Source of the DNA: Phormidium tenue FACHB-1052
GTDB taxonomy: Bacteria; Cyanobacteriota; Cyanobacteriia; Phormidesmidales; Phormidesmidaceae
NCBI RefSeq assembly: GCF_014696675.1
Contig: NZ_JACJQN010000011.1
Coordinates: forward strand, 62,001-126,000
Length of the DNA: 64,000 nucleotides
Direction: 5' to 3'
Shown here: positions 43,181 to 53,581 of the stretch, piece after piece
Layout of the letters: the number at the start of each line of letters is the position of its first letter
How positions within the stretch are numbered: position 1 is the stretch's first letter
Made by a program: the position numbers and the translations under genes
The notes under the pieces: model-generated
Database searches by the model: none
What the model saw: only the letters and a program-made list of their open reading frames with translations
Told to the model about the DNA's origin: nothing

Positions 43181-44005
43181 TTAGCTGAGCATTAACGCCT
43201 GCCGAATTTGCTCAGCGGTCATAAAGCAGCGATCGGCAGGAAAGTCGTCAGCTACTGCTTTGGCCACCTCAGGCAGGGTGTTGGGCGACTGCCCTTCAAA
43301 CCGACCCAAGACCGCATAACTAGCCAGGCCCAAGTACTCGCGAATGGCGAGCACCGATCGCTCACGACTGACCACCTCCTCTGGCAGCGGCTCAACATGG
43401 GGAATCACGGTAAACCCCAGCCCTTTAAAGGTAAGCCAGGCCCGCAGCATGTGGGGCGTATCGGTGATTAAAATGATCTGCTTCAATCCCCTGGCCCCAA
43501 GGGCGGCAGCGGCTGACTCTGCCTCTTGCTTAGTTGTTCTCACGCAGACAGCACTGAGCATCAGATTGGGAGACAGGTTGCGCTCATCGAGGGCTTTGAG
43601 CACATCGTTCCCCTGGGAACGGCCCATGATCAACAGGTTAGGCGATCGCCCCTCGGCTACCATGCCTAAGGCAGTATTGTAGCGATCGCCCTGGAGGCGG
43701 CTGTTGCGGGCCAGCACCACAATGGCATCGGCTGATTCCCCATTGTCTGTGGGTACAAAACTTGATAGCAGGGCCGTTGCCGGGGTCGCAAACAGCGGCG
43801 ACAGCACAAACCAGTAGGCGACCAGTAACCCTAAGCTGCCGACAGTTAGGCGGCGACGATATTTGGGTTTACTGGCGACCAGCGCTACTGCGGCAATGAC
43901 CAGCAAGGCCAGGGTTACTTTTTTGGGACTAGAAAACCAGTAATACAGTTTCCAAGTCAATTTTGGCCAATACTGACCCAGTACGCTCCGAAGTAGCTCT
44001 AGCAT
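43181..44005 (-). CDS. YdcF/ElyC/SanA family (DUF218) membrane protein
   Basis: 274 residues from MLELLRSVLGQYWP; earlier in-frame starts up to 44080 are possible. Two or three N-terminal membrane helices (about 28-45, 58-75) precede the DUF218 domain. There, SADAIVVLARNSRLQGDRYNTAL, NLLIMGRSQGND and ILITDTPHMLRAWLTFKGLG match the family. Relatives influence envelope polysaccharide synthesis in E. coli, with no known catalytic mechanism. Probably heads the PhzF-GNAT-DinB run. Confidence 0.83.
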   Translation of the reverse strand: MLELLRSVLGQYWPKLTWKLYYWFSSPKKVTLALLVIAAVALVASKPKYRRRLTVGSLGLLVAYWFVLSPLFATPATALLSSFVPTDNGESADAIVVLARNSRLQGDRYNTALGMVAEGRSPNLLIMGRSQGNDVLKALDERNLSPNLMLSAVCVRTTKQEAESAAAALGARGLKQIILITDTPHMLRAWLTFKGLGFTVIPHVEPLPEEVVSRERSVLAIREYLGLASYAVLGRFEGQSPNTLPEVAKAVADDFPADRCFMTAEQIRQALMLS

Positions 44006-44173
44006 GGCAGATTCCAGGCGGTGAGAAAAGCGCATTCCCGAGAAAATTCTCAAGTCTAGCCTACGCATCGGCGCGCTCACTTCGGCACATACCCCGCGCT
44101 GTCGAGCAAAGTTTACAGATTTATGTAGTCACCGCAAACCCTGCGATCGCAGCCTTAGATCTGCCAGGTTCTA

Positions 44174-44214
44174 ATCCTGCGGGAATGACAGTCGGCTAAC
44201 CCGCCCCGCAGGAT
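44174..44214 (-). terminator. Hairpin downstream of the 44230 gene
   Basis: Perfect 10-bp arms (ATCCTGCGGG and CCCGCAGGAT), interior 21 bases, 15 bases past the stop. No T-run. The GGTTCTAATCC just before it superficially resembles a tRNA T-arm. Confidence 0.4.
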
Positions 44215-44229
44215 CGAAGGTGTTACCCA

Positions 44230-44526
44230 CTACTGGTAGTAGCGTTGGTCGGCCCACACCCGCAGCTCTTGCTCAGAGCTGAAGGTGCGACGCTGCTGGC
44301 TCACCGGGTCGTAGGCGACAAATAGCGTATTGCCCCGCAGGTCGCGCTTCACGGTCACACTGAGGTCTGTGGAACCACAGAGGTAAGTCAGCAGGGCACC
44401 GCCCGCCCGCCTGAGATACCGCTTGGCCCCGGCCCACACCCGAGCAATAGAGTAATCGGTTTGGATAGGGTTACCGAGCGGCTCTTGAATTAGCTCAAGC
44501 TGAGCGTACAAACTATTCGGTTTCAT
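44230..44526 (-). CDS. Conserved hypothetical cyanobacterial protein
   Basis: 98 residues, MKPNSLYAQLELIQEPLGN. A basic middle (YLRRAGGALLTYLCGSTDLSV) and a strand-rich end (LFVAYDPVSQQRRTFSSEQELRVW) are seen. No signal, no recognised family. Well-formed start with AGAGGACAG about 10 bases before the ATG. Divergent from the MocR gene. Confidence 0.72.
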   Translation of the reverse strand: MKPNSLYAQLELIQEPLGNPIQTDYSIARVWAGAKRYLRRAGGALLTYLCGSTDLSVTVKRDLRGNTLFVAYDPVSQQRRTFSSEQELRVWADQRYYQ

Positions 44527-44738
44527 GGAGCTGTCCTCTAAGAAAGGCGATGGGCCAACGGGAACAGCACGAATCGATTCGGCATAGGTAAAGTTTCTTC
44601 GATCTTCCCCTATCGAAACAGAGGCAGTTAGCGTAAATTGTCTTGGTAACAGTTTGGATTTCTACAACTGTTCTGGTCTCCCCACCCCAAAACTGTTCCT
44701 ACCCTCTCCCAAAAATCCCCCCTACTTCATCACTCCAC

Positions 44739-44822
44739 TCAATTCAAAATTCAAAACTATCCCCACCCCCTCACTCCCCACCTCCCCTACCCTCACCCCC
44801 TACTCCCCCACCCCACACCCTC
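44739..44822 (+). repeat. Spacer repeat, copy 3 (before the MocR gene)
   Basis: AATTCAAAATTCAAAAC is followed by about 65 bases of almost pure pyrimidine with C-runs, ending at the ATG. This leaves no room for a purine-rich ribosome site. Confidence 0.8.
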
Positions 44823-46331
44823 ATGCCCCTCTCCCCCATCACCCTCGCTCCGCACCAAATCCTCTACGAACAGGTGGCCGATCGCCTTCAGCAACTGATT
44901 ACCGAAGGCACGCTTAAACCGGGCGATCGCCTGCCCTCGGTGCGCAAGCTGCGGGCTCAGCTCTCAGTCAGCACCTCCACGGTGATGGAAGCCTATCGCC
45001 TGCTGGAAGACCGAGGCCTGATTGTGGTGCGACCCCAATCGGGCTACTACGTCAAACAGACAACCCTACAACTGCCCCAGGAACCCGCCCCCACCGCGCC
45101 TCCCCGGCAGGCCACCGATATTGATATCTCCCTGGCCTTTGAGGTGATTAGCCTGATGCGCGATCCGGGGTTGATTCAGCTCGGGGCGGCGCTACCTGCC
45201 CTAGAACACTTGCCCCTGGCTCAGCTCAATCGGCTGATGGGCAAGATATTGCGAGACAACACCAACGCAGCCCACTCCTACGGCACACCCCTGGGCTGCC
45301 CCGAGCTGCGGGCCGAGTTTGCCAAGCGCATGCTCGACGCGGGCTGCTCAGTCCACCCCGACCAGATGGTGATTACCAACGGAGCCAACGAGGCAATCTA
45401 TTTTTGCCTGCAAGCGCTGACCCAGCCCGGCGACACCGTGGCGATCGAGTCGCCTACCTACTTCGCCGTGCTAGAAGCATTGAAATGCCTAGGGTTGAAG
45501 GCACTGACCCTGCCCACCCACCCCCGCGACGGCATTAGCCTGCCCCACCTCGAAGAAGCGCTGCAAACCGGCGATGTCAAGGTGGTGCTGCTGGTATCGA
45601 ATTTCAGCAACCCCCTGGGTAGCTGTATGGATGATCGCAAGAAAAAGCACCTGGTGGAGCTACTCAACCAGTACGACAGGCCGCTGATCGAGGACGATGT
45701 CTACGGCGATCTCTGCTTTGAGGGAACTCGCCCCAAGGCGATCAAAGCCTTTGATAGCGAAAATCGGGTGCTCTACTGCGCGTCAGTGAGCAAAACCCTG
45801 TCGCCGGGGCTGCGGGTGGGCTGGTGCACCGGGGGCCGCTACCACGGCAAGATTGCCCACATGAAGTCGATTCTCAACCAAAACACGGCGATCGCACCTC
45901 AGCTGACGGTGGCGGCCTTTTTGGCCAACGGCGGCTACGATCGCCACCTCCGCCACCTGCGCCGCGTCTACCAAGACCAAATGGTGCACATTCAGCAGGC
46001 GATTCGCGACTACTTTCCCGCCGAGACCTGCGTGACCCGGCCCACCGGGGGCCATGTGCTGTGGCTCGAAATGCCGGCGGGATTTGATTCACTGCGGCTG
46101 TATCAGGAGGCGCTAGCCCAGGGAATTGCGATCGCCCCCGGCGTCATGTTTTCGGCCTCGGGACAGTGCTATGGCAACTGCTTGCGGCTAAATACGGCGG
46201 TCTCTTGGTCAGAGCAAGTTGAGCAGGCGATCCAAACCCTGGGCCTGTTGGCCAAAAAACAGCTAGCCGAAAATTTCCTGCGGGACGATGGCCACCGCAG
46301 GAAAAATTTGCTGACCTCTAACGCTGTTTGA
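44823..46331 (+). CDS. MocR-type GntR/aminotransferase regulator
   Basis: 502 residues from ATG 44823; the upstream frame is repeat DNA. The N-terminal GntR winged helix (about 10-75: LYEQVADRLQQLITEGTLKPGDRLP, split by the turn; TVMEAYRLLEDRGLI) is fused to a fold-type I aminotransferase domain. The PLP lysine is Lys324 in SVSKTLSPGLRVGW. MocR proteins such as PdxR and GabR use PLP or an aldimine as the effector that changes DNA binding. The target gene is unknown; neither neighbour is an obvious PLP or amino-acid gene. Confidence 0.92.
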   Translation: MPLSPITLAPHQILYEQVADRLQQLITEGTLKPGDRLPSVRKLRAQLSVSTSTVMEAYRLLEDRGLIVVRPQSGYYVKQTTLQLPQEPAPTAPPRQATDIDISLAFEVISLMRDPGLIQLGAALPALEHLPLAQLNRLMGKILRDNTNAAHSYGTPLGCPELRAEFAKRMLDAGCSVHPDQMVITNGANEAIYFCLQALTQPGDTVAIESPTYFAVLEALKCLGLKALTLPTHPRDGISLPHLEEALQTGDVKVVLLVSNFSNPLGSCMDDRKKKHLVELLNQYDRPLIEDDVYGDLCFEGTRPKAIKAFDSENRVLYCASVSKTLSPGLRVGWCTGGRYHGKIAHMKSILNQNTAIAPQLTVAAFLANGGYDRHLRHLRRVYQDQMVHIQQAIRDYFPAETCVTRPTGGHVLWLEMPAGFDSLRLYQEALAQGIAIAPGVMFSASGQCYGNCLRLNTAVSWSEQVEQAIQTLGLLAKKQLAENFLRDDGHRRKNLLTSNAV

Positions 46332-46339
46332 GGTTTGGG

Positions 46340-49300
46340 TTAGGCCTTCTTCAAGGCCTTAGGCTCAGCTAGAGCGCCCTCAGGGGCAACATTCAAAAGA
46401 TGAAGAATGCGGCGCAGGGGAATGTTGATGCGGTTGGTTTGGTTAGTTAGCTCGCGACCCAGGTTGTAGATCGCCTGCTCGACCAGGTAGTTGTTGAGCA
46501 TGACCTCTAGCTCTTGCTGGGTTTTGGGCAAAAAGCTATCGCGGGCAGCGGTAGTCAAGTAGGCCTTGACGAAGGTGGTGCTCACCCAGCGATACCAAAA
46601 TTCGGCCCACTGCTGCATTTGATGGTGATGGTCGGGTTGCCCCATGCCGCTCTCTACTTCCTTGTCGAGGGCAACGTTGACGGCATAGTAGAACGATTGC
46701 AGCATGCAGGCGACATCGCGCAGGGGCGATCGCTTCATGCGGCGCTCGTTGAGACTCCGGGCTGGGTCACCCTCAAAGTCAATGATGTAGAAGTCTTTGC
46801 CGGTGTATAGCACCTGCTCTAGGTGATAGTCGCCATGATAGCGAGTTCGCAGAGCGGTGATTTTGTGGTTCAACACCGACTGAAACTGCTGCAAACAGGC
46901 GTCATGCTGTTCTAAGACCAGGGTGGCGAGCGATCGCGTCTCCGGCGGCATCGTATTCAGGCGATTCTTCAACAGCAAGAAGACCTGGCCGGTCAGGTTG
47001 CGGCTGTACTGGTAGACCGATCGCTGGTAGAGCGAGGTAAAGGGTTCCGGCATGAAGGCAGGCTGGTCAGCATCCACCGCCAGGGCTATGTGGAGTTCGG
47101 CGGTGCGCTGCCCTAGGAGCTGCATGTTGGCCAGATAGCTGTTGATCGCCTTGCAGGCCGGAATTTGAGACTCGACGGAGGGCAGCGGGCAATAGGGCAG
47201 CGGGAAAAAGACCTCAGTTGGAGAGGCATCCACGGCCACCGGCTCAAGCTCAAAGGGCGACCCAACGGGCATGGGTGCTTCGGCGATATCCGACTGATCC
47301 ATCACGACGAGATCGAAATAGTCGCGCAAATGGTCGAGGGTGTAGTCCCAACCGCTGCGGGTGTCGGGGATAAACTCTTGCAGCAAACCGATGGTGATCG
47401 GCTCCGTCGCCGGGCGATGGTAGGTCAGGGTGCCTGCGATTGAAGGAATGTTAGTAAAGTGCTGGTGCTCGTCGAGGAAGCGGCGCACTTCGAGATCGGG
47501 ATGCTGACCCTCCTCCACTTTTTGAAAGAGTTTGAGAATCAGGCGATTTTGGGCGGCGACGCTGCCGGTTTTGGCGTAGGCAATCGACGTGTTGTTGTGG
47601 AAGCCTTTCATCAGCGACGCTTCAAAGGGCAGGCCGTCTCCCATTTGCTCCTCACCCAGGGATGGGCTGGGCTCACTGCGGCTCAGCTCATCGAATAAGG
47701 GCGTGGTAGCCGCCACCAGCTTGCCGGCGGCATTTTCATAGACCCGGTGATGGGCGATGCCGTCGAGCAGAGCGGTTAAGAACGTCTTGTCGGCGATCGC
47801 ATCAAACAACACCGCCGCCTCATCGCTGCTGGCCAGATTGAGCCGCGCTACAACCGACTGCGGGGACTCTTTTAGCAGACGGAGCGCCTGCTCCCCTGCG
47901 GCCATCGCCAAAAACAGCACGTAGGTCTGCGGGCTGCCCTGGATGTAGTCAACCTGTAGCTCCAGCATTTGGGCATGGCTATCACCGTAGGGCATGGAGA
48001 TGACTTCGGTGATGCGAGCCGTTTGCACCGTACGGGTTCTGCCGCCAAACCAGGGGTGGCTAGACAAATACTGGGGTAGCAACATTTCTAAACTCGCCGT
48101 AAACCCGCGCGTCTGAGCCGATTGCAGCTGAGAAAACGCCGTGGGCCAGGCCCCGGCTAGTTGCAGCATCGGCAGCTCGACCTTGGGTTTGACCTCGGTT
48201 AGGGGCACGACCTGGGGCTTGAGCATAAACCAGTAGACCGCGTAGGCCCCAATGCTGAGGAAGTAGGGCGACTCCTCGATGGGCGGAAACTCGGTGCGGC
48301 CAAAGATTTCGACTGGTACCCACCCCTTTAACCCCGGCAGCTCTAGCTCAACGGTCTGCACAAAGCGGGACAGGTTGGCCACTACCAAAATCCGCTCGTC
48401 TTCGTAGGTGCGGGTAAAGGCCAGCACCTTGCGGTTGTCGGGGTGCAAAATTTGAAAATCGCCGCTGCCCAGGGCGCGAAAGTGATTGCGCATGGAGATC
48501 AGCCGCTTGGTGGCGTTGAGCAGCGAGCTGGGGTTGGCCCGCTGGGCCTCAACGTTGACCGTGGCGTAGTGGTACTCGGCCTCGACGATCAGGGGCAAAA
48601 ACAGCCGCTGGGGGCTGGCGCTGCTAAAGCCGGCGTTGCGGTCAAAGTTCCACTGCATGGGGGTGCGCACCCCGTTGCGATCGCCCACGTAGACGTTGTC
48701 GCCCATGCCAATTTCGTCGCCGTAGTAGAGCACAGGCGTGCCCGGCAGCGACAGCAGCAGGCTATTGAGCAGCTCGATCTGGCGGCGATCGTTGCCCAGC
48801 AGCGGGGCCAGCCGCCGCCGAATGCCCAGGTTCACCCGCATTTCGGGGTCTTGGGCGTAGACGCGATACATAAAGTCGCGGTCTTCGTCGGTGACCATTT
48901 CCAGGGTCAGCTCGTCGTGGTTGCGCAGAAACAGGCCCCACTGGCAGTTGTCGGGAATGGCGGGGGTCTGCTGTAGGATGTCGGCGATCGGGAAGCTGTC
49001 CTCCATGCGCAGCGCCATAAACAGGCGCGGCATCAGGGGAAAGTGAAAGTTCATGTGGCACTCGTCGCCATCGCCGTAGTAGGCGGCGGCATCTTCGGGC
49101 CACTGGTTGGCCTCGGCCAGCAGCATGCGGTTGGGGAATTTTTCGTCGACGTGCTTCCGCAGCTTTTTCAGGAAGGCGTGGGTTTCGGGCAAGTTTTCGC
49201 AGTTGGTGCCTTCACGCTCGTAGAGGTAGGGCACGGCATCCATGCGCAGCCCGTCAACCCCCATTTCTAGCCAAAAATCCATGACGTCAAAGACGGCCTG

Positions 49301-49852
49301 CTGCACCGCCGGGTTGTCATAGTTCAAGTCGGGCTGGTGGGAATAAAAGCGGTGCCAGAAGTAGGCGTTAGCCACCGAGTCCCAGGTCCAGTTGGAGGTT
49401 TCAAAATCCTGGAAGATAATCCGCGCTTCCTGATACTTCTCGTAGGTATCGCTCCAGACGTAAAAATCGCGCTCGGGGCTGCCCTTGGGCGATCGCCGCG
49501 CCCGCTGAAACCACGGGTGCTGATCAGAGGTGTGGTTGACGATCAGCTCGATAATGACGCGGATGCCCCGCTGGTGCGCCGCCTGCAAGAGATCCTTGAA
49601 GTCGTCCAGGGTGCCGTAGATCGGGTTGACATTGACGTAGTCGGCAATGTCGTAGCCGTCATCGCGCAGCGGCGACGGGAAGAAGGGCAACAGCCAAATG
49701 GCGGTGACACCCAGGTCTTGAAGATAGTCCAGCTTGCCAGTCAGGCCGCGAAAGTCGCCAATGCCATCGCCATTGCTGTCGGCGAAGGCCCGCACAGGCA
49801 CTTCGTAGATGATGGCATTCTTAAACCATAGGGGCTCATTCTTCAAGGTCAA
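46340..49852 (-). CDS. treS: Trehalose synthase fused to maltokinase (TreS-Mak/Pep2)
   Basis: 1170 residues. Residues about 1-545 are a GH13 trehalose synthase interconverting trehalose and maltose: nucleophile Asp205 ([10 protein letters not shown]), acid/base Glu247 (LLAEANQW), Asp313 ([11 protein letters not shown]). Residues about 590-1150 are a maltokinase that forms maltose-1-phosphate from ATP: His1006/Asp1008 ([10 protein letters not shown]) and Asp1025 (IIDFEGDP). Together they feed the GlgE alpha-glucan pathway; no GlgE is present here. Divergent from malQ across 425 bases, so shared control is likely. Confidence 0.95.
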   Translation of the reverse strand: MTLKNEPLWFKNAIIYEVPVRAFADSNGDGIGDFRGLTGKLDYLQDLGVTAIWLLPFFPSPLRDDGYDIADYVNVNPIYGTLDDFKDLLQAAHQRGIRVIIELIVNHTSDQHPWFQRARRSPKGSPERDFYVWSDTYEKYQEARIIFQDFETSNWTWDSVANAYFWHRFYSHQPDLNYDNPAVQQAVFDVMDFWLEMGVDGLRMDAVPYLYEREGTNCENLPETHAFLKKLRKHVDEKFPNRMLLAEANQWPEDAAAYYGDGDECHMNFHFPLMPRLFMALRMEDSFPIADILQQTPAIPDNCQWGLFLRNHDELTLEMVTDEDRDFMYRVYAQDPEMRVNLGIRRRLAPLLGNDRRQIELLNSLLLSLPGTPVLYYGDEIGMGDNVYVGDRNGVRTPMQWNFDRNAGFSSASPQRLFLPLIVEAEYHYATVNVEAQRANPSSLLNATKRLISMRNHFRALGSGDFQILHPDNRKVLAFTRTYEDERILVVANLSRFVQTVELELPGLKGWVPVEIFGRTEFPPIEESPYFLSIGAYAVYWFMLKPQVVPLTEVKPKVELPMLQLAGAWPTAFSQLQSAQTRGFTASLEMLLPQYLSSHPWFGGRTRTVQTARITEVISMPYGDSHAQMLELQVDYIQGSPQTYVLFLAMAAGEQALRLLKESPQSVVARLNLASSDEAAVLFDAIADKTFLTALLDGIAHHRVYENAAGKLVAATTPLFDELSRSEPSPSLGEEQMGDGLPFEASLMKGFHNNTSIAYAKTGSVAAQNRLILKLFQKVEEGQHPDLEVRRFLDEHQHFTNIPSIAGTLTYHRPATEPITIGLLQEFIPDTRSGWDYTLDHLRDYFDLVVMDQSDIAEAPMPVGSPFELEPVAVDASPTEVFFPLPYCPLPSVESQIPACKAINSYLANMQLLGQRTAELHIALAVDADQPAFMPEPFTSLYQRSVYQYSRNLTGQVFLLLKNRLNTMPPETRSLATLVLEQHDACLQQFQSVLNHKITALRTRYHGDYHLEQVLYTGKDFYIIDFEGDPARSLNERRMKRSPLRDVACMLQSFYYAVNVALDKEVESGMGQPDHHHQMQQWAEFWYRWVSTTFVKAYLTTAARDSFLPKTQQELEVMLNNYLVEQAIYNLGRELTNQTNRINIPLRRILHLLNVAPEGALAEPKALKKA

Positions 49853-50277
49853 CCTACCCGTTTAGCAGTACGCAATGTCCGCCCATCACGTTAGCGGAAT
49901 TCACACGAAGCGACATCGGCCCCAGGTAAGAGCGATCGCGCCATCGCTCCCCGCTACAACGGCGTTGAATCAACCTATTCCTGATCGCTGAAAGCCTTGC
50001 TCCTTAGTAGAATGGGCGGTGCTCACCGTTCTCACTGCTGCCCATCACGCCGAGCCACAACACGCGCCACAGAATTCATGGAATCCACAAGAGCGCAAAT
50101 AGAATGCAAAGTCTATACAGCACTTGGGAACTAACAACCCCCAACCCTTAGGAGGATGCGCTGAGCAGTCATTTTCTCCTACCAATGACAGTGCCGGTAG
50201 AGTGAAAATTCGCCCTCAGGCGTCACTTTTCTGTATTCTAAGACCCTTTCAAATTTCTAACGCATCGCCGAACCCCT
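49853..50277. other. 425-bp divergent gap between treS-mak and malQ
   Basis: No gene seen. A TATACA hexamer near 50114 and AGGAGG near 50152 are the only signals on the malQ side. Neither gives a full promoter with correct spacing that I can support. AGCGATCGCGCCATCGCT near 49933 is a HIP1 site. Confidence 0.4.
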
Positions 50278-51786
50278 ATGAGTTTTCAACGTGCCAGTGG
50301 CGTTTTACTGCATCCCACCTCGTTCCCCAGCCGCTACGGCATTGGGGATCTGGGGCCAGCCGCCTATACCTTTGTCGACTTTTTGGCGAAGAGTGGCCAA
50401 AAGCTGTGGCAAATTTTGCCGCTGGGGCCCACTGGCTACGAGCATTCGCCCTACATCATGAACTTCAGCACCTTTGCCGGCAACCCGCTGCTGATTAACT
50501 TAGACCAGCTGGCGGATGAAGGACTGTTGGCAGAAGACGAACTGGAGCCTCTGACCGATGTCGATCCGGAGAAGGTCGATTTTGAGAAGGTGATTGCCCA
50601 CAAAACGCAGTTTCTCAAGCTGGCCCACGAGCGCTTTCTGACGACGCGATCGCCCGAGCAGCAGGCCAAGTTTGACCAGTTTTGCCAAGAGCAAGCCTCC
50701 TGGCTAGATGACTTTGTGCTGTTTATGGCCCTGCTGGAGGCCCACGAGGGCAAAAGCTGGAATTTTTGGGATCCGGCGATCGCCCGTCGCGAGCCCGAGG
50801 CGCTGCAAGCCCAGCGGGAGGCGCTGAAAGATCAGATTCAATACCACCAGTTTGTGCAGTTTAAATTCTTTGAGCAGTGGCAAAATTTGCGCCGCTACGC
50901 CAACGACAAAAACATTCAGATCGTGGGCGATATTTCGATCTACGTGTGCCACAACAGCTCCGACGTTTGGGCCGACCCCGAGCTGTTTAAGCTCGACCCC
51001 AACACCTTTGAACCCGCCTTTATCGCCGGTGTGCCGCCCGACTATTTTAGCGAGACGGGTCAGCTCTGGGGCAACCCGGTTTACAACTGGGATAAGGCCG
51101 AAAAAACCAATTTTGCCTGGTGGATTAAGCGCTTTCAGGTGACGTTGCAGTACGTCGACATTGTGCGAGTCGATCACTTTCGCGGCTTTGAAGCCTACTG
51201 GCAGGTGCCTGCGGGCGAAGAAACCGCCATCAACGGCGAGTGGATTGAAGCCCCCGGCGAAAAGTTTTTCACCGCCCTCGGCGAAGCTCTAGGAACGCTG
51301 CCAATCATGGCGGAAGACTTAGGGATTATTACGCCCGAAGTTGAGGCGCTGCGCGATCGCTTCGACTTTCCCGGCATGCGCATTTTAATGTTTGCCTTTG
51401 GTGACGATCCCGACAACGCCTACCTGCCCCATAACTACACCCGCAACACGGTGGTTTACCCCGGCACCCACGACAACGACACGGCGATCGGCTGGTGGCA
51501 GCAGGCCAGCGACACCGAGAAACAGTTTGTGGCTCGCTACTCGGGCTACAGTTCGCCCGATGCGATCGAAGATATCAACTGGCTGTTGATTCGCACGGCG
51601 CTGGCTTCGGTGGCCGATCTGGCGATTATTCCGCTGCAAGATCTGCTGGATTTGGACGGGCGATCGCGCATGAATGACCCTAGCCGCAACGACGGCAACT
51701 GGCGCTGGCGCTACCGCAGCTCGGCGTTGCTGACCAATGCTTTGAGCGATCGGTTACGTACCCTAACTCAGCTCTATAGTCGCTAA
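50278..51786 (+). CDS. malQ: 4-alpha-glucanotransferase (amylomaltase)
   Basis: 502 residues, GH77. Transfers malto-oligosaccharide units between glucans in glycogen breakdown. Nucleophile Asp299 lies in IVRVDHFRGFEAYW. The acid/base Glu is in AEDLGIITPEV and the third Asp in GTHDNDT. N-terminal SGVLLHPTSFPSRYGIGDLG is the standard family start. 29 bases before the histidine kinase gene, so possibly cotranscribed. Confidence 0.96.
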   Translation: MSFQRASGVLLHPTSFPSRYGIGDLGPAAYTFVDFLAKSGQKLWQILPLGPTGYEHSPYIMNFSTFAGNPLLINLDQLADEGLLAEDELEPLTDVDPEKVDFEKVIAHKTQFLKLAHERFLTTRSPEQQAKFDQFCQEQASWLDDFVLFMALLEAHEGKSWNFWDPAIARREPEALQAQREALKDQIQYHQFVQFKFFEQWQNLRRYANDKNIQIVGDISIYVCHNSSDVWADPELFKLDPNTFEPAFIAGVPPDYFSETGQLWGNPVYNWDKAEKTNFAWWIKRFQVTLQYVDIVRVDHFRGFEAYWQVPAGEETAINGEWIEAPGEKFFTALGEALGTLPIMAEDLGIITPEVEALRDRFDFPGMRILMFAFGDDPDNAYLPHNYTRNTVVYPGTHDNDTAIGWWQQASDTEKQFVARYSGYSSPDAIEDINWLLIRTALASVADLAIIPLQDLLDLDGRSRMNDPSRNDGNWRWRYRSSALLTNALSDRLRTLTQLYSR

Positions 51787-51815
51787 GTGTTGCAAAGAAC
51801 GTTGCGAAGAATGCT

Positions 51816-53036
51816 GTGAAGATCGATTTCAGCACCATTTTGGATCAAAAACGCGACACGATTATCGAGTTGTGGATTAAGGCGGTTTTTGACGATCAGC
51901 AGATTGAAGCCACCAACGAATTAACCTTCAATGCAGTGCGCGACAGTTTGCCCAAGGTGCTCGAATCTCTTGCCGCCATGATGGCCAACAGCGATCTGGA
52001 AGGTTTTGAAACGATCGATGAGGCCAGTCTAGAACATGGTCTAATTCGCGCTGAGCAGGGGTTTGAACCGGCGGAAATTGCGCGCGAATATCGTCTGCTG
52101 CGATCGGTAATTTTCTCGGAGCTAGAGGCCGATCTGGTGCAGGCTGAACCCAAGGATGTGCTGTGGGCCATTCGATTGATTGATGCGGTGATCGATGAGG
52201 CGATCGCCCGCTGTTTTGACAGCTATACCCAAACCCGCATGGAGGAGTTAGACCAGCTCAGAGCCCAGATGCAGCTCACCAATCAAGAGCTGACGCGTCT
52301 GGTGCGGGCCAGCCACGACAATATGTCAAAACTGACCCACGAACTCAAAACTCCGTTGACCTCAATTATTGGCTATGCCGACCTATTTCTGCGCCAGCAG
52401 CAGCAGGCCGAAATCAAAGATTCTTACGCTCACTTAGAGAGCATTGAGCGCGTCTTGCGCAGCGGAAGGCTTTTGCTGCGGTTGATCAACGATACCCTGC
52501 AACTGCAAAAAAGCGACGGCCAGATCAAGCTCAAGCTGGTGACGATCGCACCCCATGAGTTGATTCAGTCGGTGATCGAAATCATTGAACCGCTAGTGCG
52601 CACAAAGGGTCTAGAGCTGTTGGTAAATTGCGATCGCATTCCTCCAGCAGTGCAGACCGACCCCCTGCGCCTCCAGCAGATTATTACCAACCTGCTGAGC
52701 AACGCGATTCGCTATACCGAGACGGGATATGTCTCTATTGCGGCTGAGACCCTGAGTAAAGCCTCTTCAGAGGACAATCGCCGCTGGTCAATTACCGTCA
52801 CCGACAGCGGCGTCGGCATTCCCCCGGCTGAGCAAAAATATATTTTTGAACCCTACTACCGGGTTAGCCACGGCCCCACCCCTGATGGTGACCAGGGCAC
52901 CGGCTTAGGCCTAGCCATTGTTGCCCAGCTAGTGAAGCTGATGCAGGGCGAAATTTCAGTCTCATCCCAGCCGGGCCAAGGCTCGACCTTCACAGTACTC
53001 TTGCCGATCGACCAGCCTGAGCTTAGGCAGGGTTAG
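51816..53036 (+). CDS. Sensor histidine kinase with RsbRD-like N-terminal domain
   Basis: 406 residues, GTG start. Residues about 5-140 are helical and resemble the RsbRD/RsbR N-terminal sensor module (FDDQQIEATNELTFNAVRDSL, interrupted). A short coiled coil leads to the HisKA dimerisation helix with phospho-acceptor His175 (THELKTPLTSIIGY). The ATPase domain has NLLSNAIRYTETG, DSGVGIPPAEQ and GTGLGLAIVAQLV. It has no membrane helix, so it senses a cytoplasmic signal. No response regulator is adjacent. Position after malQ hints at a carbohydrate-related cue. Confidence 0.9.
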   Translation: MKIDFSTILDQKRDTIIELWIKAVFDDQQIEATNELTFNAVRDSLPKVLESLAAMMANSDLEGFETIDEASLEHGLIRAEQGFEPAEIAREYRLLRSVIFSELEADLVQAEPKDVLWAIRLIDAVIDEAIARCFDSYTQTRMEELDQLRAQMQLTNQELTRLVRASHDNMSKLTHELKTPLTSIIGYADLFLRQQQQAEIKDSYAHLESIERVLRSGRLLLRLINDTLQLQKSDGQIKLKLVTIAPHELIQSVIEIIEPLVRTKGLELLVNCDRIPPAVQTDPLRLQQIITNLLSNAIRYTETGYVSIAAETLSKASSEDNRRWSITVTDSGVGIPPAEQKYIFEPYYRVSHGPTPDGDQGTGLGLAIVAQLVKLMQGEISVSSQPGQGSTFTVLLPIDQPELRQG

Positions 53037-53091
53037 CCACCGCCAGCGTCTAGCTCCCAGCCTGAGTTGCCATACCAGCAGGTAGAAACAG

Positions 53092-53502
53092 ATGCCTGGA
53101 GAAACCAATCTCACGAGACTGCTATCGTCTATGCAACCAACTCTTCGCGAGGGGGAGTATGTGTTTTGCACCCTTCCATCCCTCAACGGTCAAGACCTCG
53201 ACCCCCTTGGTTTTTTTAGAGAAGAGGAAGGGATGACGCTGATCTTGCCGCGACACCAGGCCGAGGCGGCAGGCCTGCCCTACTCGGCGGTCTTTGCCAT
53301 GATCACGCTGTCAGTGCATTCCAGCCTGGAGGCGGTGGGGTTTTTGGCAGCGATCGCCACCCGACTTGCTAGCCACGGCATCAGCGTCAACCCCGTTTCA
53401 GCCTTTTACCACGACCACCTGTTTGTGCCCGTAGCCCAGGCTGAGACTGCGATCGCCCTGCTCCACGAGCTTGTGGCAGAAAACGGCACCAACGGTTCTT
53501 AA
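53092..53502 (+). CDS. ACT-domain protein
   Basis: 136 residues. A short N-terminal region is followed by ACT-like halves (YVFCTLPSLNGQDLDPLGFF, then AMITLSVHSSLEAVGFLAAIATRLASHGISVNPVSAFYHDHLFVP). ACT domains bind amino acids or other small ligands. This stand-alone form is annotated in many bacteria without a known role. 55 bases downstream of the kinase gene. Confidence 0.85.
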   Translation: MPGETNLTRLLSSMQPTLREGEYVFCTLPSLNGQDLDPLGFFREEEGMTLILPRHQAEAAGLPYSAVFAMITLSVHSSLEAVGFLAAIATRLASHGISVNPVSAFYHDHLFVPVAQAETAIALLHELVAENGTNGS

Positions 53503-53581
53503 GCATCGGCTTGTCGGTTTCAGAACAGAAGTGCTAGTCTTATGTCAGATAGTTCTAGTTAAAACTATCTAGATCAAAACT

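Noticed and set aside
44160-44200. tRNA-like T-arm (GGTTCTAATCC) followed by GGGAATGACA
   Set aside because: No matching 5' acceptor stem, D-arm or anticodon arm within 90 bases upstream; the T-stem has a mismatch. The hairpin there explains the symmetry.
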